Shown here piece by piece: positions 10,001 to 16,196 of a stretch of 64,000 bases of DNA (positions are counted from its first letter, which is position 1; each line of letters opens with the position of its first letter). This DNA comes from Gynuella sp050296195 (GTDB taxonomy: Bacteria > Pseudomonadota > Gammaproteobacteria > Pseudomonadales > Natronospirillaceae). The DNA lies in the NCBI RefSeq assembly GCF_050296195.1, contig NZ_JBNKRB010000012.1; one strand, written 5' to 3'. Both the position numbers and the translations under genes were made by a program. The notes below the pieces were generated by a model, which worked only from the letters and a program-made list of their open reading frames with translations, was not told where the DNA came from and searched no databases.

Positions 10001-10249
10001 ATTGATGAAACAGATATCCTGAACAATATGGTTACCTGGACAACATCTGGTACTGGAGACATTACGGATGCGGCATTCTCTGAGAACAAACTGAGCAATG
10101 GTGGGGTTGAATACACCTTCACATTTACTCTGGATGCAGCAGCTGTTGCAGGTGATACGTTAGTAGTTGATTTCTCTGGTGGTAGCAATACCAACACCAG
10201 TGATTATACCGGTGCAACTCTGACACCTAAAACCATTACTATCAACTAA
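7007..10249 (+). CDS. Large outer-membrane/secreted lipoprotein with carboxypeptidase-regulatory-like and Ig-like domains
   Basis: 1080 residues from the ATG at 7007, chosen because AGGAAGAG lies 5-6 bases upstream and because the sequence then begins with a lipoprotein signal peptide: basic start, hydrophobic LLAVSIASAALA and lipobox AISGC at about residue 24. A longer in-frame start at 6875 would bury this signal. After a Ser-rich linker comes a carboxypeptidase-regulatory-like fold (GTVMDTRGNFLSGVTVAVAG, TDSNGQYVFTDIPV). At about 290-390 there is a Big_5/SwmB-like Ig domain (DTIAPFVT, LTIKFSEAID, DLAGNAI). The rest is Asp/Asn/Thr-rich beta-type repeats, including a second Ig-like stretch. 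It is followed by a strong terminator. The function is probably adhesion or surface structure; no enzymatic motif seen. Confidence 0.75.
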   Translation: MPNLPYRKTLLAVSIASAALAISGCNSEDSSDGSSALSYDSSNTVSSSSGNFVNVTAPKGTITGTVMDTRGNFLSGVTVAVAGQSTTTDSNGQYVFTDIPVTQTVELDEENIYSQALSISISAGSNYLSATVTVLPTAQILETTSNDDADDTTSTTTFVDGYMAQAGTAVLPALTVEAPGFLRHSETGSQIAAATVGARVTAVNGIATEQPQNGVSTSYSSNLITTQTGTDGEFTLSNLPEDSELKLVVSGYDIDTSMSDSMLDTNNYNDSLDLPSRNLYVTKADTSDTIAPFVTKVAEVVAQSASTGMLNDDVTNVLTIKFSEAIDSNYFDTADNSIVVRNVNDAAYVAVTSTELSGDVLTVTLAEDVIAGNTYNVLLLKADLLDLAGNAIKTGSDIGYDSDSTTATGSEYLKLVMKAYDEANQNATAPDLSQPTKDNNGIDDLELVQAKSPAFADIDDSNPGIQQLNDTSDDNNNGSYDTAERLSNLVATLAATAGLNETASVTTNVARVEFTATNASYYTVAVAGANGADKTSSVTFNVLDNATWGTGTEFTADQENGDIAMVVTGVVPGDVVTITPYDDFGYAGTAKSLELADNVPPTTILQTAYGTGNADSGQVVSLQYGDGGEQSSLDDAVVGLPYFDLTPRLLGEVNGTGTGDYEDNLARLYEFNATNNLTTNNSEVAAGEYFIEPDTNVYDATAYTDFAGGYNFNRKVGVAFSEDVTLLAEPAFSGTTSLSNFTANNDVVIDDNGSSVNADLVQFEIGDIYTFALTENGSQLDFSSAVSDSSSNVAASATDNGGTVIGSPSVIFRDEIPALVTSAIYNGREFVITFDKAIDLSQVEDLSNAMELNGVAIDLSSEDNYEWDGTTNTLTVKLDAYGQFSIATVFDLKKYNDVTPNLSASVSGDGSKYRHGELDFSNITNANGASWAYYNDLGSSNEGYFEQPTFAAVNIVEDFEDTTGSTLSAAGNTSISVTYSFTHELDLSNVDYNANTGTIDETDILNNMVTWTTSGTGDITDAAFSENKLSNGGVEYTFTFTLDAAAVAGDTLVVDFSGGSNTNTSDYTGATLTPKTITIN

Positions 10250-10270
10250 GATAGAGATGACAACAAAAAA

Positions 10271-10301
10271 GCCCTTGAGCATGCTCAAGGGCTTTTTTTT
10301 T
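10271..10301 (+). terminator. Rho-independent terminator of the lipoprotein gene
   Basis: A perfect 22-base palindrome (GCCCTTGAGC joined to its complement, 10271-10292) is followed by nine T residues. It lies 21 bases after the lipoprotein stop. Confidence 0.95.
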
Positions 10302-10359
10302 ACGAAATACCTTGTCAATAAGTCTGCAAAACATACATCCAACCGGACTTGTTGACGAA

Positions 10360-11340
10360 CTACTCTCCCAGATAGCGTTTGCGTTTATTCTCTTTTAATG
10401 CAGACAAATCCACCACAACAAAGCCATCCAGACAATATCCAAAATCAACATCTATATTAAATGCACAAAAAGTAACGCCACCTATTTCTGCTACTTCTGC
10501 ATACTGTTTGTATAACGTAGGTACAGTTAATCCCATGCGCTTCAAACGCTCCTGAAGCTCCTTGAACTCCCCTCGATAATCTGCACCAAAGTGACATATT
10601 TCACGATATTTTTTGGGGATCTTGTAAGCGTTTTTAGGGGATACCCAGTTTTGACCATTATTAAAGTGACTGGCATAAAATGAAGCTATCAGCGCTTTAG
10701 CCCTTCCGGGTAATTGCCCACTGATTGATACAGGACCATACAAATAACGAATTTCGGGATGATATTTCAGGTATGCGCCAATACCATACCATAAATAATC
10801 AAGGCTGCGGTTACCCCAATATTTGGGCTGGACAAAACTGCGCCCAAGCTCCAAGCCTGAAGACAAAACCTCATCAAATGACGGATTAAATTGAAATAAA
10901 GTCTCAGTATAAAGGCTGGTACACTCTGATCTCTGACGTATTTTTTGTACATTACCCAGCCGATACGCCCCGACTATTTCCCGATTTCGCTCATCCCATA
11001 AAATGAGATGTTCATAATAAAAATCAAACTGATCAATATCGTAGGGCTTGCCTGAACCCTCTCCAACCGCACGAAAAGCAATTTCCCGCAAACGCCCCAA
11101 TTCTTTGAGTAATGCAGTTTGTGAAGAGAACTGGCAGAGATAAATCTGTTTCCCATCACGTGTTTTTCCCAAACAGGGAAAACTACTGATTTCACCAGCA
11201 ATTACGTCATTGGACTGAGGTTCAATAAGTTTTTGCAAAAATCTGAGCTGAATAACCTTTCCCTTACGGAAAAGCTGAACTCTGGGTAGGGATATTTTCC
11301 GGGGTTTTAGCTGAAATCCACTGAGTTTAAGTTGAGCCAT
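10360..11340 (-). CDS. GNAT-fold N-acyltransferase (OlsB/hemolysin-type, Acetyltransf_5-like)
   Basis: 326 residues from the ATG at 11340; a TTG nine codons upstream (11367) is an alternative, and neither has a strong ribosome site. Residues from about 75 to 230 resemble the GNAT acyltransferases that use acyl-ACP to make ornithine lipids or similar amides: RLREIAFRAVGEGSGKPYDIDQFDFYYEHLILWD, then VGAYRLG, ELGRSFVQPKYWG, and LYGPVSISGQ. The C-terminal ~80 residues are less familiar. It stands alone, convergent with the lipoprotein gene. A role in membrane lipid or signal-molecule acylation is inferred; the acceptor is unknown. Confidence 0.7.
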   Translation of the reverse strand: MAQLKLSGFQLKPRKISLPRVQLFRKGKVIQLRFLQKLIEPQSNDVIAGEISSFPCLGKTRDGKQIYLCQFSSQTALLKELGRLREIAFRAVGEGSGKPYDIDQFDFYYEHLILWDERNREIVGAYRLGNVQKIRQRSECTSLYTETLFQFNPSFDEVLSSGLELGRSFVQPKYWGNRSLDYLWYGIGAYLKYHPEIRYLYGPVSISGQLPGRAKALIASFYASHFNNGQNWVSPKNAYKIPKKYREICHFGADYRGEFKELQERLKRMGLTVPTLYKQYAEVAEIGGVTFCAFNIDVDFGYCLDGFVVVDLSALKENKRKRYLGE

Positions 11341-11687
11341 ATAATCATTACATATCTGTGACGACAACTTTCACTATATTTGGGATATGTAACACTCACA
11401 TGACAAAAAGATAACAGAATTGTTTCCACAAACCACAGGTACCCGAATAGCTTACCGAAAAACAGCTTGTGACAGTCTCGAGCAACCAGGAGAGAAATGA
11501 CGATCCTGCGAGTACTGCGCCATTAAAACACATATCAGAAACGTCTTTTGTTATGAATTCTTCAGCCGATTAGCCATCATTGCCTGTGGTTAATGGTGAT
11601 TCTTCCCTGAATTACGTGACTAGCCCAACATAAATACACGTCGGATTAATATATCCATACAAAAATCAAGAATTATGTATAACCGAG
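11341..11687. other. Intergenic region, no gene recognised
   Basis: About 350 bp between the acyltransferase gene and the small membrane protein gene, both on the minus strand. It should contain the acyltransferase promoter. I found no hairpin terminator, repeat or convincing short gene. Confidence 0.4.
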
Positions 11688-11879
11688 TTATACGATACCG
11701 GTAACGACCATCCAGCAGGCACCAAACAACACTAGCGCCCAAAACATAGTTGAAACAATCCATTGATTCATATGAACATAACTGCCGTCGGATGATTTGT
11801 GGACCTGTCCGGTAAATAAAATATAAACCGCATGCAGGTAATACCCAGGCTTAAACAAAAATTTCAAGATGACTTCCAT
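11688..11879 (-). CDS. Small membrane protein, 63 residues, unknown function
   Basis: The start is the ATG at 11879, because GAGGAG (11886-11891) sits 6 bases upstream; an in-frame TTG at 11897 would place that ribosome site inside the gene. Layout: a first hydrophobic helix around residues 1-28 (MEVILKFLFKPGYYLHAVYILF), a short polar loop with KSSDGSYVHMNQW, and a strongly hydrophobic C-terminal helix of about 20 residues (VSTMFWALVLFGACWMVVTGIV). It has no recognised motif. Gene reality is supported by the ribosome site and the clean two-segment topology, not by recognised homologues. Confidence 0.6.
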   Translation of the reverse strand: MEVILKFLFKPGYYLHAVYILFTGQVHKSSDGSYVHMNQWIVSTMFWALVLFGACWMVVTGIV

Positions 11880-12228
11880 TGGATTCTCCTCGCTCAAAGG
11901 TTATTTTTTTATTGTTGTTATTATTAAAGTAGTTATAAGCTGCAATGTTTACAGCCTTAGTGCAAGGGAAATATGTGAGAATAATTAAATAATATAAGTC
12001 AACGTGTAGTAATAAAATTTAGAATTAAAAATAGCGAAACATACTAAACAATCGTATCGTGCTCTCATTATTTTGGAAAGAATCTCTAAATTAATATCAG
12101 CGAGGGAGACAAGATAATGTTCTGTAAGTATTTCACAGAGAACAGATATGAACTGCTCTGCAGGTCAGCGACAGGGACTCCCGCAGATAGCGGACCAAAA
12201 GCACGTGTTTAATAAGACATAAAGGTTC
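11880..12228. other. AT-rich intergenic region
   Basis: About 350 bp that hold the upstream region of the small membrane protein gene (on the minus strand) and the 3' flank of the next minus-strand gene. The stretch at 11940-12090 is very AT-rich. No RNA gene or repeat recognised. Confidence 0.4.
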
Positions 12229-12870
12229 CTAAAATTTCACCTCGTCAATCACCCAGTTCTGGTTGCTATATTTCATTGAAAACTCAGCATGATAACCCTT
12301 CTTTAAATTTTCGCGCATGTGTAAGGCATCCAGATAATGATCAAACGCCGGCGCCCAGATCCACTCTGGTACGGATGCATATCGATACCGAAAAACACCA
12401 TTTACCGTCCGTATATCTCCATCTACAGGCCAGGTTATCTGCTCCAGTTTTACAAAGCGTAATTCCGCAACAGCAAAACCAAGATCCCGATCAAATACAT
12501 CCTTACCTTTAACGGCTAAATTAAATTCATATGCAGGAACGACCTGATATTCCGGCGTTGTAATTTCCAGAGACTTACCCGTGCGGATCAAAAACCCTTC
12601 CTGATATAAAACATCCAGCTTTTCCAACAGCTGAAATCTTCGGGTATCAACTGTGACCGGCATAGAAATTGGCAACCAGTAACGAACTTGAGAATTTATC
12701 CTTGCCCTCAATCTGTTTTGTGAAATTAGCCACATTTTCTGATGCTGAGCAGTCGTCACAAGTGGCCGGTTGTCCTGGGCCAGGACATGAGTGCAGTAGA
12801 TAATTGAGATCAGTATCGAAAAAAAAAGTAAATTCCTTGCATGCCAAGCTTTTGCTCGTATTACTCGCAT
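12229..12870 (-). CDS. Exported protein of unknown function
   Basis: 213 residues with ATG at 12870. Residues 1-31 form a signal peptide: basic MRVIRAKAWHARN, a hydrophobic core LLFFSILISIIYCTHV and an LAQ cleavage site. The mature part is ~180 residues with many aromatic residues, for example YWLPISMP, VPAYEFNLAVKG, GVFRYRYASVPEWIWAP, and a C-terminus WVIDEVKF. This beta-strand-rich pattern suits a periplasmic or outer-membrane-associated protein. I do not recognise the family. It stands alone on the minus strand, and a candidate sRNA is encoded upstream on the other strand. Confidence 0.65.
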   Translation of the reverse strand: MRVIRAKAWHARNLLFFSILISIIYCTHVLAQDNRPLVTTAQHQKMWLISQNRLRARINSQVRYWLPISMPVTVDTRRFQLLEKLDVLYQEGFLIRTGKSLEITTPEYQVVPAYEFNLAVKGKDVFDRDLGFAVAELRFVKLEQITWPVDGDIRTVNGVFRYRYASVPEWIWAPAFDHYLDALHMRENLKKGYHAEFSMKYSNQNWVIDEVKF

Positions 12871-12976
12871 TCTATAACCTACTGATAGTTAAGCCATTTT
12901 CAAATGGGGATATAACTAAGCATATATATATGAAAAAAAAATAGTAGTGGCCGCCCCAGTCAATTACTGCAAATGC

Positions 12977-12982
12977 TATATT
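12977..12982 (+). promoter_or_regulatory. Candidate -10 box of the sRNA at 12989
   Basis: TATATT preceded by TGC gives an extended -10 (TGCTATATT), and the C just before the box is typical of RpoS-type promoters. No good -35 box is visible. Predicted start about 12989. Confidence 0.35.
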
Positions 12983-12988
12983 AGTAAC

Positions 12989-13083
12989 ACTGTTGATCGT
13001 AGCAGCAACAGATGGTGACTACTCCCATGTAGGCAAAAGCCACATGACCTTGCCGGACTCTCCCCCGATTCCGGCTTTTTTTT
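12989..13083 (+). ncRNA. Candidate small regulatory RNA with its own terminator
   Basis: There is no open reading frame here, but two hairpins lie in a row. The first pairs CATGT (13026-13030) with ACATG (13042-13046) and GGC with GCC around an AAAA loop. The second pairs GCCGGA (13052-13057) with TCCGGC (13070-13075) around a C-rich loop and runs straight into eight T residues (13076-13083), a textbook Rho-independent terminator. An extended -10 box lies just upstream, giving a transcript of roughly 95 nucleotides. No upstream plus-strand gene needs this terminator, since the gene to the left points the other way. The family is not recognised. Confidence 0.5.
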
Positions 13084-13246
13084 GTCTACAGCATTATGGT
13101 CATGGAAACACTCATTGCCCCTACTAAACCAATGTCTTTCCCCCAGCTAATCGGGTTTATTCACCTCCAACACTCCGCAACATCCATTATTGAAGATGAA
13201 AAAGCACACTACAAACCATAGAATAGCGCCGATTCTTCGTTAGGAC

Positions 13247-14245
13247 ATGCCCGTTTTGCACGCAACCAACCATTTACTCGACCGACACCGCGATCAGATT
13301 TCTGCCAACATTTGGTATCTCGCCATCCCCAAAGGCGCAGGTCCATTGCAGGATCTACCATTCAAATTTGCCAGCAGCGACAATGCGGCTGTCATCCATC
13401 AGTATCCCGATGGGACCATTCAAGCCGGGATAATCGCACCGGACACTCCAGTCGAACACATCATTCTCTACTATCCCAAATCTAAATCGGAGGCCGATAT
13501 CCTGACCCGGCTGGCCTTATCAAAACTGGCACCTGGTGGCAGATTGTGGCTGACAGGAGAAAACAAGGGCGGTATTAAAACGGTTCCAAAATATTTCACC
13601 GCATTGGGCCTGACTGCCCGTAAAATTGATGCTGCACGCCACTGTTCACTGTTTGAGGTGATCAACGATGCGACCTTACCGGAAACCACACCGGAGATTC
13701 CGGTCAGTCATGTACAGACCGACAACGGCCTGACTATCTGCAGCTTTCCAGGTGTATTTGGACATTCCAAACTGGACCAAGGCAGCTTGTTGTTGCTGGA
13801 AAGTCTGCCGAGGTTGAGTGGCAAAGTTTTGGATTTCGGCTGTGGCAGTGGTCTGATCAGTGCCACTTTGCTGCAACGTCACCCCAACATCAACATGCAT
13901 GCCAGTGATATCTCCTATAACGCTCTTCAGGCCACAGCATTGACACTGAAAACCAATGACCTGCCGAATGCGACATTATGGCATTCGGACGGTTTCAACC
14001 AGCTAGATCAGCGTTTTAATCACATTGTCTCAAACCCACCCTTCCATGAGGGTACCAAAACCGAGTATTCGGTCACCGAAACGTTTATCAAACAGGCCAA
14101 AACACGGCTGGCCAACGGCGGCTCACTTACCATCGTTGCCAATGGCTTTCTGAAGTATGAACCAGTGTTCGAGCAGACTTTTGGTCATTGCAATACACTG
14201 GCTCAGGCCAAAGGTTTTAAAATTCTTCAGGCATTTAACAGATAA
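13247..14245 (+). CDS. rsmC: 16S rRNA (guanine1207-N2)-methyltransferase
   Basis: 332 residues. It methylates G1207 of 16S rRNA using S-adenosylmethionine. The N-terminal half is the degenerate methyltransferase-like domain seen in RsmC. The C-terminal catalytic half has the SAM loop VLDFGCGSGLISATL, the acidic ASDIS motif and the NPPF catalytic motif (HIVSNPPFHEG). The C-terminus FLKYEPVFEQTFG is typical. The only purine-rich site is AGGA one base before the ATG, too close to work well, so translation may be weak or the site lies elsewhere. metR begins 5 bp after the stop. Confidence 0.93.
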   Translation: MPVLHATNHLLDRHRDQISANIWYLAIPKGAGPLQDLPFKFASSDNAAVIHQYPDGTIQAGIIAPDTPVEHIILYYPKSKSEADILTRLALSKLAPGGRLWLTGENKGGIKTVPKYFTALGLTARKIDAARHCSLFEVINDATLPETTPEIPVSHVQTDNGLTICSFPGVFGHSKLDQGSLLLLESLPRLSGKVLDFGCGSGLISATLLQRHPNINMHASDISYNALQATALTLKTNDLPNATLWHSDGFNQLDQRFNHIVSNPPFHEGTKTEYSVTETFIKQAKTRLANGGSLTIVANGFLKYEPVFEQTFGHCNTLAQAKGFKILQAFNR

Positions 14246-14250
14246 CTGCG

Positions 14251-15165
14251 ATGGATATAAAACACCTGAAAACGCTGCGGGCCATACGGGATACCGGCAG
14301 CCTGGTAGAAGCAGCTGAGCGTATTTATCTGACTCAATCTGCCGTATCGCATCAAGTTCGGGAACTTGAAAACAGGCTCAATACAACCATCCTAAACCGC
14401 AAATCACGCCCGGTCAGCTTTACCCCTGCCGGTCAAAAGCTGTTGGCACTGGCAGATGAAATCCTACCGCGAATCAGTAATACGCTTGATGAAATACAGC
14501 AAATGGTGGGAGGAACTGCTGGTCGTCTGCACATAGCCATTGAGTGTCACAGCTGTTTTCAATGGTTGATTCCAAGTATCAATCAATATCGTGAAAGCTG
14601 GCCTGAGGTTGAACTGGACTTCTCCAGTGGCTTCAACTTTGAACCACTGCCTGCTTTGCAACAGAGTATGCTCGATCTGGTGGTCACCTCTGATCCCATC
14701 CCTTTGGAAGGGGTAAGTTACGAACCATTATTCCAGTACGAAAACAAACTGGCGGTTTCCATTCGTCACCCTTTGGCAAGTCAATCCCAGGTCTGGCCCG
14801 AACAACTAATGGAAGAGACCCTGATAACCTATCCCGTGGAAAAGGGGCGTTTGGATATCTATCGTGAGTTTTTGCTGCCAGCCGGAGTCAAACCCAAAGC
14901 CACGCGAACTGCAGAGCTCACTGTAATGATGATCCAGCTGGTTGCCAGCGGACGCGGCGTCTGCTGTCTGCCCAATTGGGCTCTGGCAGAATATCTAAAC
15001 AAAGACCTGATTCACGCACTGAATCTGGGAGATGGGGTTTGGACAACTTTATATGCTGCCATCAGAACAGAGCAACTGAGCAGCAGCTACGTACAGGACT
15101 TTATCAGCAGTGCCCGGGAAAACTGTATGGAAAATCTGGACGGCATTGTTATCCAGGAAACATGA
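14251..15165 (+). CDS. metR: LysR-family regulator, MetR type
   Basis: 304 residues. The N-terminal winged helix-turn-helix (HLKTLRAIRDTGSLVEAAERIYLTQSAVSHQVRELE) is complete. The effector domain has a VEELDFSSGFNFE-like region and GRGVCCLPNWAL, both close to MetR, which responds to homocysteine and activates methionine-synthesis genes. No metE or metH is adjacent, so the target is not visible here. It starts 5 bp after rsmC and is probably co-transcribed with it. LysR subfamily assignment is by overall resemblance. Confidence 0.8.
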   Translation: MDIKHLKTLRAIRDTGSLVEAAERIYLTQSAVSHQVRELENRLNTTILNRKSRPVSFTPAGQKLLALADEILPRISNTLDEIQQMVGGTAGRLHIAIECHSCFQWLIPSINQYRESWPEVELDFSSGFNFEPLPALQQSMLDLVVTSDPIPLEGVSYEPLFQYENKLAVSIRHPLASQSQVWPEQLMEETLITYPVEKGRLDIYREFLLPAGVKPKATRTAELTVMMIQLVASGRGVCCLPNWALAEYLNKDLIHALNLGDGVWTTLYAAIRTEQLSSSYVQDFISSARENCMENLDGIVIQET

Positions 15166-15189
15166 GTTCCCGGATAACATGGTCATTGG

Positions 15190-16044
15190 CTAGTACAACA
15201 GAGTGAACAGCTTACGTTGATATTCAACGGCCAGGGAGTCGCCTTTTCCAAGCGACTGGATAATCTCGATCATACTGGTTTTGGCAGCACCATCACGAAA
15301 CCCTTTGTTTTTCAGCAGTATCTGATAAAGGTGTTCCAATGCTTCCCGGATACGACCATCGGAGTGATACTGCAAAGCCAGCTCATATTTCAAATCCTGA
15401 TTATCCGGATCGCCATCCAGCTTATTCTGTAATTCTTTGATCTCCGGTGTCTCACTGGCCTTCTCAGCCAGATCCAGCAACCCCTTCAGTCGACGGTAGT
15501 CATCATCCTGGAACTGGAATGGAATCGCTTCTAGCAATACTGTCGCCTCTTCCAATCGCTTAGCCCGGATGTACACCTCAATCAACAGCCGTTCGATATC
15601 TGCTTCATGATCAGACATTTCATAGGCAGATTTCAACAGTGGCAGGGCCTCCAGATAATTCTCTTCCGCCATCAGGTTCTTAGCCAGATTGACATCTTCA
15701 TCCCAGGCTTTGGGTAAATGACGATCCAGAAACTGGCGGACTTCTGATTCCGGCAAGGCTCCGGAAAACGCATCCACCCCCTGCCCATCTTTAAATAATG
15801 CAACGGTTGGCAGATTACGCACCCCAAACTGGGCCGCCAACTGGGGCTCTGCCTCAGTATCCAGTTTTGCCAGTAGAAACTGTCCACCGTATTCAGCCGC
15901 GAGGCGTTCCAGCACCGGCATCAATGCCTTACAGGGCGCACACCAGTCGGCCCAGAAATCTACCAGAACCGGACGCGCAAACGATTCTTCCCCTAAAATT
16001 TGCTGAATATTTTCACCCGTCAGATGAATCACATGTTCGTTCAT
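15190..16044 (-). CDS. cnoX: CnoX/YbbN-like thioredoxin-TPR co-chaperone
   Basis: 284 residues. Residues 1-110 are a thioredoxin fold with WADWCAPCKALMP (Cys35, Cys38), followed by NLPTVALFKDGQ with the cis-Pro. Residues ~120-280 are tetratricopeptide repeats ending in the YbbN-type FTLLY. E. coli CnoX protects proteins from oxidative aggregation and hands them to GroEL and DnaK, but has an SQHC active site. Here both cysteines of the CXXC are present, so it may also be redox-active. It is convergent with metR; its stop lies 24 bp from the metR stop. Confidence 0.9.
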   Translation of the reverse strand: MNEHVIHLTGENIQQILGEESFARPVLVDFWADWCAPCKALMPVLERLAAEYGGQFLLAKLDTEAEPQLAAQFGVRNLPTVALFKDGQGVDAFSGALPESEVRQFLDRHLPKAWDEDVNLAKNLMAEENYLEALPLLKSAYEMSDHEADIERLLIEVYIRAKRLEEATVLLEAIPFQFQDDDYRRLKGLLDLAEKASETPEIKELQNKLDGDPDNQDLKYELALQYHSDGRIREALEHLYQILLKNKGFRDGAAKTSMIEIIQSLGKGDSLAVEYQRKLFTLLY

Positions 16045-16196
16045 ATAAATGCCTGAGATTGTCGTTTATCAATAAGCTGACGCTGAATCTGGGGGCAGAT
16101 CAAGAGATTACAACGCAGCTCGCCAAATTTGTGGCACACAGATACACTACCGGTTGGTATTTTGCTTTTCTGGAACAAATAAGGTTTTTATAGTTA

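Noticed and set aside
12945..12965. Resemblance of a GCCGCCCCAGTCA stretch to the Spot 42 terminator region
   Set aside because: The complementary arm of the hairpin is absent and nothing else of Spot 42 is present.
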